Assembly: GCF_002386445.1 (NCBI RefSeq)
Contig: NZ_DGIR01000016.1
Location: forward strand, 45,549 to 109,548
Source of the DNA: Pseudomonas sp. UBA4617
Lineage (GTDB): Bacteria > Pseudomonadota > Gammaproteobacteria > Pseudomonadales > Pseudomonadaceae
Direction: 5' to 3'
Length of the DNA: 64,000 bases
This document shows positions 36,501 through 44,201 of the stretch, one piece after another. The stretch's first letter is position 1. Each line of letters begins with the position of its first letter. A program made the translations under genes and the position numbers. The notes below the pieces were generated by a model. It was given only the letters and a program-made list of their open reading frames with translations, was not told where the DNA came from and ran no database searches.

Positions 36501-36972
36501 TTTCATCAGTCAGGCGCTTGCCGCGGCCGCTGCCGATCGATGCGCGGTAATCCCCCTGGCTGCGACGCTGGGCGATGAGTTCGCTGCCGAAGGCGTTCCA
36601 TGCCTGCTGCAGGGCGACCAAGCGGTCGATGCGCTCGACCTGCTGCGGGTTATCCTCGACCATGCTGCGCAGGCCCTGCAGGCTGCCGAAAATTCGCGGT
36701 TTGGCCACCTCGTAGGGGTCGAGAAAACGCTCGTCGCCGGTGATCAGGAAACCGCGCACACCCGTCTCCATGTCGATCGACAGCTTGACCGTCTCGTTGG
36801 CGCTGCCGATGACCCGGTCGGTATGCTCGACCCACTGCATGGCCGAAAGCAGGTAGTTGATCATTGCGACGAAGGCCAAGGCCCCCAGCAGGCCCACCCC
36901 CAAAGGGAGGCCGATGTTGCGGGTCAACAACTTGCGGAAGCTGCGCTGGTCCATCGAGGCTGCTTGAATCAT
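33502..36972 (-). CDS. Large hybrid histidine kinase (CHASE3-GAF-HisKA-HATPase-REC-REC-REC)
   Basis: About 1156 residues. Two membrane segments (GLPLGVGLLGALAFVAMINY near 22-42 and VMVSFVLFIVGLSALLAYLG near 200) enclose a CHASE3 periplasmic domain with METGVRGFLITGDERFLDPY. A GAF domain (about 250-390) and a long Glu/Gln-rich coiled coil (about 400-490) follow, then HisKA with NMSHELRTPLN, the ATPase domain (NLLSNAIKF, GGTGLGLSI), and three receivers: LVIEDEPNFARIL/LLDMRLPDHSG, LLVEDDDLQRESI/IIDLKLPDMLG and LLVDDDVRNIFAL/LMDVMMPEMDG. The design matches the CheB/CheR-linked hybrid kinases known in pseudomonads. The start is uncertain between ATGs at 36972 and 36954; neither has a strong ribosome site. 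First gene of the five-gene operon, divergent from a single-domain regulator. Confidence 0.92.
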   Translation of the reverse strand: MIQAASMDQRSFRKLLTRNIGLPLGVGLLGALAFVAMINYLLSAMQWVEHTDRVIGSANETVKLSIDMETGVRGFLITGDERFLDPYEVAKPRIFGSLQGLRSMVEDNPQQVERIDRLVALQQAWNAFGSELIAQRRSQGDYRASIGSGRGKRLTDEIRKEFDALINAEQQLRMARNERVSTVTVTVMVSFVLFIVGLSALLAYLGRRDLLALSASYDDNLHAQQRATEHLEHQAWLRTGQTQLAEQVLGQLTLPMLGDNILRFFAAYLGSVVGALYVRDEHGHLVRVASYGLDAEEQAREQVLGDHEGLLAQAVREGRLLRLDNLPEGYFHLSSGLGRGLPRSAVLVPASEGTQTNGVLELGFLRPLQPRDEELLQRLGGNIGISIDSARYRQRLQEVLAETQQLNEELQVQQEELKTANEELEEQSRVLKESQAHLETQQAELEQTNEQLSERTEALDRKNDELLHAQEQLQARAEELQRSSKYKSEFLANMSHELRTPLNSSLILAKLLAENVEGNLSEEQVKFAESIYSAGNDLLNLINDILDIAKVEAGKLEVRPETTQLERLVEGLRGMFEPLAAHKGLAFEVTTDAQVPATLFTDRQRLEQILKNLLSNAIKFTERGQVSLNIGYQPDSGIIFAVRDSGIGIAADQQQAIFGAFHQVDGTSNRRYGGTGLGLSISRDLAHLLGGQILVDSSPGKGSVFSLILPERYEREAQTAEPLALRPAVDALPPAAPTPPVTVAQQRPAPAFADDRERAPFSNRCILVIEDEPNFARILFDLAHELGYSCLVAQGADEGFELAQEYLPDAILLDMRLPDHSGLTVLQRLKEQASTRHIPVHIISVEDRVEAAMHMGAVGYAVKPTSREELKEVFARLEAKLTQKLKHILLVEDDDLQRESIARLIGDDDVEITAVAMAQDALALLRENIYDCMIIDLKLPDMLGNELLKRMTAEDIRAFPPVIVYTGRNLTREEEADLLKYSRSIIIKGARSPERLLDEVTLFLHKVESQLSNERQRMLKTARSRDKVFEGRKVLLVDDDVRNIFALTSALEHKGAIVEIGRNGREAIERLEQHDDIDLVLMDVMMPEMDGFEATRLIRQQARWRKLPIIAVTAKAMKDDQQRCLQAGANDYLAKPIDLDRLFSLIRVWLPQLERI

Positions 36973-37222
36973 GTGAAAACGCCCGAGCAAGAAAAGTCCA
37001 TGAATAGTGTGGCCGATCAATCGTTGTCGTTATTCGCCAATGCCCTGTCCTGTAAAGCGAGTCTAACCAGCTTTAGCGGGTCTGGCAGGGCATTTAGCCA
37101 GTATTTGAAGGTGGTGTGCGCCAATCGTTCCATCTGATTGCATGGACCGGTATCCTCGGGGAACTTCTGCTGCCACCCGGAGCACAGATTAAAGACAATT
37201 CAATTGGTACAGGATCGGAACC

Positions 37223-37573
37223 ATGCACCTTCTGGTAGTCGAAGACGACGACATCGTCCGCATGCTGATGGTCGAAGTGCTCGACGAGTCAGGCTACACG
37301 GTCATTGAGGCGGAAAACGCCAGCGCGGCGCTGCGCATTCTCGAAAACCTGGGCCAAGACCTGGCGCTGATGATGACCGACGTGGGGCTGCCGGACATGC
37401 GCGGCGAGGCGCTGGCAGCCAAGGCGCGCGAACTGCGGCCGAAGCTGCCGGTGCTGTTCGCCAGCGGCTACGCCGAAAGCGTCGATGTACCAGAAGGCAT
37501 GTACCTGATCAGCAAGCCGTTCACCATCGACCAATTGCGCGATAAGGTGATAGACATCGTGGGCCCGGCTTGA
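37223..37573 (+). CDS. Single-domain response regulator
   Basis: 116 residues, one receiver: LLVVEDDDIVRMLMVEVLDE, phosphoacceptor in LMMTDVGLPDMRG (Asp about 55), VLFASGYAE, and ISKPF with the lysine near 100. No output domain. It is divergent from the big hybrid kinase and is likely part of the same phosphorelay, as its sequence resembles the regulator at 30471-30848 (both have the xxSGYxE switch region). GGA precedes the ATG. The 200-base gap to the kinase must carry both promoters. Confidence 0.85.
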   Translation: MHLLVVEDDDIVRMLMVEVLDESGYTVIEAENASAALRILENLGQDLALMMTDVGLPDMRGEALAAKARELRPKLPVLFASGYAESVDVPEGMYLISKPFTIDQLRDKVIDIVGPA

Positions 37574-37652
37574 GGTGAGCGCAGTCGGCTTGGCGGGCCT
37601 GCCCGCTCCCAGACCGGCCCGCGTGGCCTGCAGCTGCCGGGCTGACCGCGCC

Positions 37653-38402
37653 TCACGGCTCCCTGCGCAACAGATAGGTATCCATGATCCAGCCCTTGCG
37701 CCCGCGCTGCCGTTCGCGCACCTCGAGGATCTGCGCCTTAACCGCCTGTAATGGGCCGGCAATCAGCACCTCATCTTCGGTCCCCAGATACGCGCCCCAG
37801 TAGATCACCAATGCCGGGTCATCGAGCTGGGCAAATGCGCACTGGCCATCGAGCATCACCACCACGTTGTCGATACGCCCCAGCGTCGCCAGGCATCGCC
37901 CTGGCAGCACCGTCAGCGGTTCACCAATGCGGTTGAGCGGCACCTGGTGACGCGCGGCCAGGGCCTGCACGCTGCTGATGCCGGGAATGACCCGCAGGCG
38001 CAGTGCCACGCCGCGCTCACGGACTTGGTCGAGAATGCGCAAGGTACTGTCATACAAGGCTGGCTCGCCCCACAGCAGGAAGGCGCCCACCTCCCCGGCG
38101 GCGATCTCCTGGTCAATCAGTTGCGCGTACAGGGCGGCGCGCTCGCGGTGCCAATGCTGTACCGCACCCAGGTAGCCATCGGCGTGTGCCTCGCGCACAG
38201 GGTCGGCCACCTGCACCAGGCGGTAGCCACCCTCGGGCCGGTAACGTTGCAAAATGGCCTTGCGCAGTTGCACCAGCTCATCCTTGTCGCGGCCCTTGTC
38301 GAGCACGAAGAACACGCTGGCCTGGGCCAGCGCCTCGACCGCCTCGTAGGTGATCTGGCGCGGGTCACCGGGGCCGATGCCAATCAACAACAGGTCTTTC
38401 AT
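37653..38402 (-). CDS. cobF: Precorrin-6A synthase (deacetylating)
   Basis: 249 residues of the SAM-dependent tetrapyrrole methylase family, opening LLLIGIGPGDPRQITYEAVE, followed by FFVLDKGRDKDELVQLRKAI, which is specific to CobF. VIPGISSVQALAARH near 145 and a C-terminal GAYLGTEDEVLIAGPLQ also match. The enzyme methylates C-1 of precorrin-5 and releases acetate in the aerobic cobalamin route. It stands alone, away from other cob genes. It is convergent with the response regulator and 67 bases upstream of OprD-like porin's end. Confidence 0.9.
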   Translation of the reverse strand: MKDLLLIGIGPGDPRQITYEAVEALAQASVFFVLDKGRDKDELVQLRKAILQRYRPEGGYRLVQVADPVREAHADGYLGAVQHWHRERAALYAQLIDQEIAAGEVGAFLLWGEPALYDSTLRILDQVRERGVALRLRVIPGISSVQALAARHQVPLNRIGEPLTVLPGRCLATLGRIDNVVVMLDGQCAFAQLDDPALVIYWGAYLGTEDEVLIAGPLQAVKAQILEVRERQRGRKGWIMDTYLLRREP

Positions 38403-38469
38403 TGCCCTGCCCTTCGCGTGAACCAGCAGCCATTGTCAGGCGGCTGCCGGTATTTGGCAAAGCCAGCGA

Positions 38470-39771
38470 TCAGAACAGCGAGAAGTTGTAGCTGACGATG
38501 ACCCGGGTCTCGTCCATGTCACGCGCCCAACGTTCATAGTTGCTGCGGTAGGTGGAATTGCGCAGCCGCACGCTGACGTCCTTGAACGTGCCACTTTGCA
38601 CCTGGTACTTGAGTTCGGTGTCGCGTTCCCATTCCTTGCCTTCGGCCGCACTGCCCGGCACCTTGATACTGTCACCGTTGATGTAGCGGGTGAAGAAGGT
38701 CAGGCCGGGTACCCCCATGGCCTTGAAGTCATAGTCATAACGCACTTGCCAGGAGCGTTCCTGGGCGGCGGCGAAATCGTTGACCTGGGCATAGTTGACC
38801 AAGTATGGGTTGCTGCCATCCAGGTACGGCATGGCACTGTCGCCGTACATACGCTGCCAGCCGGCGCTGAGCTTGTGGCCACCCAGGCTGTAGCCGAGCA
38901 TGCCGCTGAATGCACGGTGGTCGATTTCACCAGCGCGGGCATTGCCGATGTCATCACTCTTGATCAAGCGCAGGTCGGCCGACAGGCTGCCCACCGCCAG
39001 TGGCTGGCTGGCCACCAGGCCGAGGAAGTGCTGGCGGTAGATGTTCTCCAGCTTGGCCACCTGGTACTGGGCGCTGAGACGCTCGTTGAAACGGTAATCA
39101 ACACCGGCCAGGTCAAAATGGTCGGCCTCGATATCACAGGCATATCGCTTGTTCTTGCAATGCACGCGGATATCCTGACGGTCGGTGGAATCCCGTGCGG
39201 TGTATTTGTCCAGGCGGGCCAAGGTCAACTTCAGGTCGCGCACTTCTTCGGAAGTCAGCATGGCACCCTGGAACAGGGTCGGCAGCAGGCGCCCATCGTT
39301 GTACTTGAGCAGCGGCACGTCCGGCATCATCGAACCGTACTTGAGCACGGTATTGGAAAGCTTGGCTTTGGCGGCCAGGCCCATCTTCGCGTACTGGTCG
39401 GCCGAGTGCCGCGGATCGTGACCAGAAGACGGCAACAGGCCGCTGTTACTGTCCGCCGGGCTGGAGTCCAGTTTGAAGCCGAACATGCCCAGTGCATCCA
39501 CGCCAAACCCTACCGGGCCCTGGGTAAAACCGGACTGCACATTGAGGATGAAGCCTTGTGCCCATTCTTCGCGCTTGGACGCTCCCTGGCTGGAACTGCT
39601 GTGACCATCACGAAAGTCCCGGTTGAAATAGACATTGCGTGCTTCAACCTTGGCGCTGCTGTCTTCAAGAAAACCGGCGGCCTGGGCATTGGCACCGGCA
39701 CACAACAGGAACAGGCCGGCAACACGACGCCCGGGGGCGAGAGGGAAAGGGGCAAACATGCGGGGAAACAT
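38470..39771 (-). CDS. OprD family outer-membrane porin
   Basis: 433 residues, usual for OprD/OpdX porins. A signal peptide (about 1-32, ending AGANAQA-AGF) precedes GFLEDSSAKVEARNVYFNRD, the conserved OprD start (FLEDS...L..RN.YFNRDFR). Further markers are AQGFILNVQSGFTQGPVGFG near 70 and the C-terminal aromatic strand VIVSYNFSLF ending in Phe for BAM recognition. Members take up carboxylates, amino acids or aromatics; the substrate here is open. It may start at 39771 or four codons later at 39759. No transporter or enzyme partner is next to it. Confidence 0.92.
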   Translation of the reverse strand: MFPRMFAPFPLAPGRRVAGLFLLCAGANAQAAGFLEDSSAKVEARNVYFNRDFRDGHSSSSQGASKREEWAQGFILNVQSGFTQGPVGFGVDALGMFGFKLDSSPADSNSGLLPSSGHDPRHSADQYAKMGLAAKAKLSNTVLKYGSMMPDVPLLKYNDGRLLPTLFQGAMLTSEEVRDLKLTLARLDKYTARDSTDRQDIRVHCKNKRYACDIEADHFDLAGVDYRFNERLSAQYQVAKLENIYRQHFLGLVASQPLAVGSLSADLRLIKSDDIGNARAGEIDHRAFSGMLGYSLGGHKLSAGWQRMYGDSAMPYLDGSNPYLVNYAQVNDFAAAQERSWQVRYDYDFKAMGVPGLTFFTRYINGDSIKVPGSAAEGKEWERDTELKYQVQSGTFKDVSVRLRNSTYRSNYERWARDMDETRVIVSYNFSLF

Positions 39772-39991
39772 CCAGAATCAAGGCGAGTAAATAACCTGTG
39801 GCGCAAGCTGGCCACGGTATTGCGGGGGCGGCCGAAGAATAGACGGCCATCATCTGAAATGATCGCAAAACCGCTCTAGGGCGAGCCATTGGACCATGGT
39901 CTAAGCACGCAGCAGGGCAACCATGAAAAAAAATGCAAATAACGTACGTGACAGTCGCAAAGTTCCCGGCTTACTTCAAAAAAGTTTGCAG

Positions 39992-40020
39992 TTTACCCAG
40001 TACCGCTGAATGACTACACT
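39992..40020 (+). promoter_or_regulatory. Candidate promoter of the MvaT-family gene
   Basis: TTTACC and TACACT are separated by 17 bases, giving a sigma-70-like promoter with a leader of about 95 bases before the GTG at 40123. The 351 bases between the porin and this gene hold no open frame I trust; they are A/T-rich around 39925-40020, as often seen at H-NS-family gene promoters. Confidence 0.4.
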
Positions 40021-40122
40021 CGATATCAGCGAACAACATAACCCACCCGCGTGGCCGGCGTTTTTTTTAGTTCCTCAATGTTCGTCACGCCCTGCCACAC
40101 CCGACGTACAGGAGTGATTACA

Positions 40123-40482
40123 GTGTCCAGACTTGCAGAGTTTCGTGCTGCCGAAAAAGCGCTCCAGGAACAGATGGCGCAACTGGAAGCGTTGAAAAAG
40201 GATGCCGGCCTCAAACGCGAAATCGAATTCGAGCAGAAACTAGTCGGCCTGATGAAAAGCTACGACAAGAGCCTGCGCGATATCATCGCCATTCTCGACC
40301 CGAAGAGCGCGACCCGGGCGCCCAGTACAGCACCCAAGCAACAGCGCCGCCCCCGCGTGGTGAAGGTTTACACCAACCCACATACCGGCGAGCGGATCGA
40401 GACCAAAGGCGGCAATCACCGCGGCCTCAAGGCCTGGAAAGAACAGTATGGAGCCGCCACGGTAGAAAGCTGGGTACGCTGA
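40123..40482 (+). CDS. turB: MvaT/TurB-family H-NS-like nucleoid protein
   Basis: 119 residues. The N-terminal coiled coil (RLAEFRAAEKALQEQMAQLE, to about 60) makes dimers and higher oligomers. After a basic linker the C-terminal AT-hook-like domain is VKVYTNPHTGERIETKGGNH with LKAWKEQYG, the hallmark of MvaT DNA binding in the minor groove. These proteins silence A/T-rich, often foreign DNA. The start is GTG with AGGAG eight bases upstream, so the protein begins with MSRLAEF; the longer open frame is not used. The symbol reflects the equivalent P. putida locus and could be another MvaT paralogue (family call firm, symbol less so). Confidence 0.85.
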   Translation: MSRLAEFRAAEKALQEQMAQLEALKKDAGLKREIEFEQKLVGLMKSYDKSLRDIIAILDPKSATRAPSTAPKQQRRPRVVKVYTNPHTGERIETKGGNHRGLKAWKEQYGAATVESWVR

Positions 40483-40593
40483 TGAAACATCCACGCGCAC
40501 TTCACACTTTTTTCACAACGGCTGGCTCAGTATCGAAACAGCTAAAGGACTAGCGACCCCATCACGCGCCCGCACATGCGGGCCTCTAATTCC

Positions 40594-40623
40594 AGCGCCC
40601 TGCCTCATTCAGGGCGCTTTCAT
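40594..40623 (+). terminator. Terminator after the MvaT-family gene
   Basis: AGCGCCCT, loop GCCTCATTC, AGGGCGCT, then TTCATTT. A smaller hairpin, CCCGC-ACAT-GCGGG, stands just before at about 40569-40582. Confidence 0.7.
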
Positions 40624-40707
40624 TTGCGCAATCGGCGCACTGCCGTATCATGGCCAGCCTGTCTGTTTTGCCGGCGCCCTGCGCCCGGCCTTGCCTCAGG
40701 AGTTCCC

Positions 40708-41235
40708 ATGAGCCTGCACGATCTGCAAACCCTGCCCGGCGTCACCGCCCAACCGGACGCTGCCACTGCACAGTTCGTCTTCAACCACACCATGCTGCGG
40801 GTCAAGGACATCGAAAAGTCCCTGGACTTCTACACCCGTGTACTGGGCTTCCGCCTGGTGGACAAGCGTGACTTCCCCGAAGCGGCCTTCAGCCTCTACT
40901 TCCTGGCCCTGGTCGACCCGGCACAGATCCCGGCCGACGACGCCGAACGCCACCAGTGGATGAAGTCGATCCCCGGCGTGCTGGAACTGACCCACAACCA
41001 CGGTACCGAGAACGATGCCGGGTTCGCCTACCACAACGGCAATACCGACCCGCGCGGTTTTGGCCATATCTGCGTTTCGGTACCGGATGTGCGCGCCGCC
41101 TGCGCACGCTTCGAGGAACTGGGTGTAACGTTCCAGAAGCGTCTGCAGGATGGACGCATGAACCACCTGGCCTTCATCAAGGACCCGGACGGTTACTGGG
41201 TCGAGGTCATCCAGCCGAGCGAACTCAAGGGCTGA
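40708..41235 (+). CDS. gloA: Lactoylglutathione lyase (glyoxalase I)
   Basis: 175 residues, the long glyoxalase I form. It isomerises the methylglyoxal-glutathione hemithioacetal to S-lactoylglutathione. Metal ligands are visible: FNHTMLRVKDIEKSLDFYT (His about 31), LELTHNHGTE (Glu about 94), GFGHICVSVPDV (His about 120) and GYWVEVIQP (Glu about 168). The ATG at 40708 has CAGGAG upstream; the open frame begins at 40576 before the terminator. Single gene. Confidence 0.95.
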   Translation: MSLHDLQTLPGVTAQPDAATAQFVFNHTMLRVKDIEKSLDFYTRVLGFRLVDKRDFPEAAFSLYFLALVDPAQIPADDAERHQWMKSIPGVLELTHNHGTENDAGFAYHNGNTDPRGFGHICVSVPDVRAACARFEELGVTFQKRLQDGRMNHLAFIKDPDGYWVEVIQPSELKG

Positions 41236-41332
41236 GCGTTCCTTGCGGTGCGCTCGTCGGGCCGGGAACTCCCGGCCCCTTGCTGTGGTATATGAAGGTA
41301 ACTGCTTCACATGCCACAGCGAGGTAAGGACG

Positions 41333-41575
41333 ATGCAATCTCTTCACTGTGAATACCGCCAGCACACCATCACCGCCAGCGTGATGCCCCACCCCGACTC
41401 ACCCCTGCCCTATGCCGCCGGATGCCTGATTACCGACCCCGACGGGCATACCAGCAAGCGCATGGGGATGCCGATGAAGTTCTTCTCCGACCTGGAGAAT
41501 GCACAACATGTGTCGCTGGCCCATGGCCGGGCGTTGGTCGACGAGCAACTGGATAAAGGGCACAAGGTGTTCTGA
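41333..41575 (+). CDS. Small conserved hypothetical protein, 80 residues
   Basis: A soluble 80-residue protein that I cannot place in a family. It opens MQSLHCEYRQHTITASVMPH and has KRMGMPMKFFSDLENAQHVS in the middle. A good ribosome site (AAGGA, seven bases upstream) supports the ATG at 41333; the frame starts earlier at 41243 without such support. It follows gloA by about 100 bases and is ended by a REP-like hairpin. Confidence 0.6.
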   Translation: MQSLHCEYRQHTITASVMPHPDSPLPYAAGCLITDPDGHTSKRMGMPMKFFSDLENAQHVSLAHGRALVDEQLDKGHKVF

Positions 41576-41586
41576 TCCTGACTGTT

Positions 41587-41632
41587 CTGTTCCGGCCCTT
41601 TTGCGGGTGGCCCAGCGAAAGAGCCGGAACAG
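41587..41632. repeat. REP-like palindrome
   Basis: CTGTTCCGGC pairs with GCCGGAACAG; inside, CCTTTTGCGGGTGGCCCAGC adds an imperfect stem. It separates two convergent genes and probably doubles as a terminator. Confidence 0.6.
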
Positions 41633-41638
41633 GCATGA

Positions 41639-42460
41639 TCAGATATCCCGGGCGTAAGCCACCGCCGCCTCCACCTGCGCCGGCGTCGGTCGCACACCGG
41701 TATACAGCACGAACTGCTCCAGCGCCTGCAACGCAATCACCTCCAGCCCGGTGATCACCGGTTTAGCCAACGCCTGCGCCCGCCGAATCAAGGGTGTATG
41801 CGCCGGCATCGCCACCACGTCGAACACCCGCTCTGCCGCAGCGATGGCGTTTTCGGAAAACGCCAGTTGCTGGGCTTCCGCACCGCCTGCCATGCCGATC
41901 GGCGTCACGTTGATCAGCATCGGAGGGCACAGGTCCTCCAGCTCAGCCACCCAGCGATAGCCACAGACATCCGCCAATTGCCGCCCGGCCTGCTCGTTGC
42001 GCGCAACAATGATGCCCTCGCCGAACCCGGCATCGCGCAAGGCACTGGCGACGGCCTTGGCCATGCCACCGCTGCCGCGCAGGGCAAATGCCGTGCGCGG
42101 GTCTACCTGGTGCTGCGCCAGCAACTGGCGTACCGCCAGGTAGTCGGTGTTGTAGGCCTTCAGATGGCCGTTGGTATTGACCAGGGTATTGACTGACTCG
42201 ATGGCCGCCGCAGAGGGGTCGACCTCGTCGACCAACGCCAAGCAGGCCTCCTTGTACGGCATCGATACGCCGCAGCCGCGGATGCCCAGGGCGCGGATAC
42301 CCGCCACTGCTGCCGGCAGGTCATCGGTGCGCATGGCCTTGTAGTAGAAGTCCAGGCCCAGCTGCTGGTACAGATGATTATGGAACCGCACCCCGAAGGT
42401 GCCGGGGCGGCCAGCCAGGGAAATGCACAACACAGTGTCTCTGCTGGGACTTGTCGACAT
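41639..42460 (-). CDS. Shikimate/quinate dehydrogenase-like protein (AroE family)
   Basis: 273 residues. The N-terminal substrate domain holds GVSMPYKEACLALVDEVD, whose lysine is the AroE catalytic lysine (about 69), and YNTDYLAVRQLL with the conserved aspartate (about 105). The nucleotide domain has ALRGSGGMAKAVASALRDAG near 130. It would reduce 3-dehydroshikimate-like substrates with NAD(P)H. The motif is VSMPYK instead of VTxPxK, and the start carries SISLAGRPG rather than the strict SKSP, so it looks like an AroE paralogue with altered specificity. The ATG at 42460 has AAGGAG upstream. It is convergent with the 80-residue protein. Confidence 0.85.
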   Translation of the reverse strand: MSTSPSRDTVLCISLAGRPGTFGVRFHNHLYQQLGLDFYYKAMRTDDLPAAVAGIRALGIRGCGVSMPYKEACLALVDEVDPSAAAIESVNTLVNTNGHLKAYNTDYLAVRQLLAQHQVDPRTAFALRGSGGMAKAVASALRDAGFGEGIIVARNEQAGRQLADVCGYRWVAELEDLCPPMLINVTPIGMAGGAEAQQLAFSENAIAAAERVFDVVAMPAHTPLIRRAQALAKPVITGLEVIALQALEQFVLYTGVRPTPAQVEAAVAYARDI

Positions 42461-42622
42461 GACCTGCTCCTTTTTCATAACTGAAACGTTTGTGCAGCGT
42501 AACAGAGGCAACCACTGGTCGTCCCTTACGCAACCTTTACCGTTTCCCTGTGCTCGGCTGACCGAAAGTGGAGTCATAGTTAACAGGACCCCACGCTTGG
42601 GGTGTCCTTGCGAGGTTGCTTT

Positions 42623-42958
42623 ATGAACCGCCACATTCCTTCAGTCGCCCTGCTGGTCAGTGCCCTGGCCATCAGCGGGCCCGCTGCCGCCCATGGTGGC
42701 CATCGCGGCGGTGGTTGGTATGGTCCGGCCCCACTGTTAGGTGCCGCCGTGGTCGGGGCTGTGGTCGGGGCGACGGTGTATGGCGAGCGCGAGCGTACCG
42801 TGTATGTCGAGCGCCAGCCGGTCTACTACGCACCGCCTCCGGTGTACGTACAACCACCGCCACCACCGGTGTACTACCAGCCTTACTATGCGCCACCGCC
42901 GGGCTACCGCGGCTACTATGGCCCGCCACCGGTGTATTACGGCCCGCCGCGCTGGTGA
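42623..42958 (+). CDS. Exported Pro/Tyr-rich small protein
   Basis: 111 residues with a signal peptide (PSVALLVSALAISGPAAA, cut near AHGGH). A short glycine/alanine-rich hydrophobic segment (LLGAAVVGAVVGATVYG) is followed by a low-complexity tail of repeated VYYxPPPVYxQPPPPP-type units ending GPPRW. Such proteins are common cell-envelope hypotheticals in Pseudomonas. No catalytic motif. It is divergent from the AroE-like gene; the ATG at 42623 lies just downstream of TTGCGAGG. Confidence 0.7.
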   Translation: MNRHIPSVALLVSALAISGPAAAHGGHRGGGWYGPAPLLGAAVVGAVVGATVYGERERTVYVERQPVYYAPPPVYVQPPPPPVYYQPYYAPPPGYRGYYGPPPVYYGPPRW

Positions 42959-43051
42959 AGGTTGATAGAACTAATGACCACTATCGAGGAAGTTGATTTC
43001 AAACCGCCTCGGCTGCTGCGTATGGTGAAGCCATGTTTACAGGAGGTCCCC

Positions 43052-43234
43052 ATGGCCACTATTCAGATCATGTCCGTTATCGGCAGCGCCGTCCCCGCTT
43101 CGTTGCGTGAACAAGGCCTGCTGGCCTGTTGGTACCTGGTGCGCAACGGCGAAGCCGTTAGCGGCCCGATGCCAAGCCTGGCCGCGGCCCAGGCGCTGAT
43201 CGAACAGCTGCAACCAGGCACCCTGGTCGCCTGA
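43052..43234 (+). CDS. Small conserved hypothetical protein, 60 residues
   Basis: 60 residues, unknown family. It starts with an excellent ribosome site (CAGGAGGT, five bases before the ATG). MATIQIMSVIGSAVPASLRE is followed by LLACWYLVRNGEAVSGPMPS and an Ala/Leu-rich helix. The upstream open frame from 42962 is not supported. A rho-independent terminator lies about 35 bases after the stop. Confidence 0.6.
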   Translation: MATIQIMSVIGSAVPASLREQGLLACWYLVRNGEAVSGPMPSLAAAQALIEQLQPGTLVA

Positions 43235-43270
43235 CCCGCATTTGTTGTGCGTTGCTCCCTACGCCCTTCT

Positions 43271-43297
43271 GGCCCGCCTATTGGTGGGCCTTTTTTT
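43271..43297 (+). terminator. Rho-independent terminator before the S24 repressor
   Basis: GGCCCGCC, loop TATT, GGTGGGCC and a run of seven T. It insulates the repressor promoter from upstream genes. Confidence 0.85.
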
Positions 43298-43308
43298 GCC
43301 TGGGCATA

Positions 43309-43325
43309 TTTAGCAATGAGCTAAA
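43309..43325. promoter_or_regulatory. Repressor operator at the S24 repressor gene
   Basis: TTTAGCAATGAGCTAAA is a perfect TTTAGC-N5-GCTAAA palindrome ending 19 bases before the ATG at 43345. The same design recurs twice at 44642-44683 in front of the PL7-like gene. A -10-like CATATT overlaps its left edge at 43305-43310. It probably lets the repressor control its own gene. Confidence 0.65.
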
Positions 43326-43344
43326 CACTGGCATGCTTCGCGTC

Positions 43345-44163
43345 ATGGACATCTACGAAATCCGCAAGCACAACCTGGTCAAGCTGATCGGTAACCAGAG
43401 AAAGGGCTCCTGTGCAGAACGCTGGGGCATGGCCCCTGCACACCTCAGCCAGATCCTCTCGAACAAGACAGCAAAGAACCTGGGTGATGACGTGGCGCGC
43501 AGAATCGAGAGTATAGAGGGCTTGCCCAGGGGTTGGTTCGACACCACGGCAGCCGGTGAGCAGGCCCTGCCTGACATTGGCGACAGCAAGCTGTCCGCAG
43601 CTGACCTGGTCAAGCAGATGCTGGCCAGAAGCGGCAAAGGCATTCCCGAGGAAACCCGGCAACGGCTGCTGGCTGCTGCCGAGGAGCCGGTAAAGGCCAC
43701 GCTGGTCAAGGCCGACCTGGCTCAGCCTGGCCTGGTGGGTGACGAGGTATGGATCGCCCACTATGACGTGCGGGCGGCCATGGGCGGCGGGCAGATTCCC
43801 CACGATTACCCGGAAATGCTCAGGGACGTCCGTGTCAGCCCAAGCCACCTGCGCGAGCTGGGTGTGGAGTTCAGCGACCATAACCACCTGAAATTGGTGA
43901 CCGGCTGGGGCCAGTCGATGGAGCCGACCATCAGGCATCGCGACCCACTGATTGTCGACGTCAGCATCCGTGAGTTCGTCGGCGATGGCATCTACCTGTT
44001 TTGCTGGGGTGACCACCTCTATATCAAGCGGCTGCAGATCGCCGATGAAGAGCACTTCGAAATGATTTCCGACAATTCGCGACACAAGGACCGCATGGTC
44101 CGTCGAGAAGAAACCTATATCCAGGCCAGGGTGTTGCTGGTATGGAATGCGCACCTGGTATGA
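43345..44163 (+). CDS. S24-family LexA-like repressor (AlpR/PrtR type)
   Basis: 272 residues. The N-terminal HTH (MDIYEIRKHNLVKLIGNQ, then WGMAPAHLSQILSNKTAKNL) is of the XRE/CI class. A hinge with AAMGGG near 145-149 is followed by the S24 latent-peptidase domain with the catalytic Ser in GWGQSMEPTI (Ser191) and Lys in DHLYIKRLQ (Lys228). Proteins of this class, such as AlpR and PrtR of P. aeruginosa, cut themselves when RecA filaments form and release pyocin or lysis genes. A start at 43333 (four residues longer) is possible; neither ATG has a strong ribosome site, suggesting a short or leaderless transcript. There is no phage gene cluster next to it; the targets by operator match are itself and the PL7-like gene at 44759. 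Confidence 0.88.
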   Translation: MDIYEIRKHNLVKLIGNQRKGSCAERWGMAPAHLSQILSNKTAKNLGDDVARRIESIEGLPRGWFDTTAAGEQALPDIGDSKLSAADLVKQMLARSGKGIPEETRQRLLAAAEEPVKATLVKADLAQPGLVGDEVWIAHYDVRAAMGGGQIPHDYPEMLRDVRVSPSHLRELGVEFSDHNHLKLVTGWGQSMEPTIRHRDPLIVDVSIREFVGDGIYLFCWGDHLYIKRLQIADEEHFEMISDNSRHKDRMVRREETYIQARVLLVWNAHLV

Positions 44164-44167
44164 CGCC

Positions 44168-44194
44168 AAGCCCGCCCTCCTGGCGGGCTTCTTT
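44168..44194. terminator. Bidirectional terminator between repressor and DUF1654 gene
   Basis: AAGCCCGCC, loop CTCCT, GGCGGGCTT, then CTTT on the plus strand. It lies between the two convergent stops. Confidence 0.75.
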
Positions 44195-44201
44195 ATGTAA
44201 C

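Noticed and set aside
33517..37137. A 1206-codon open frame on the plus strand
   Set aside because: It is antisense to the large hybrid kinase, which has complete domain motifs. Long antisense frames are expected at this GC content, and the translation shows no domain.
42899..42950. Proline-codon repeats in the Pro/Tyr-rich protein as a DNA repeat array
   Set aside because: The repetition follows the coding frame of a low-complexity protein tail and does not continue outside it.
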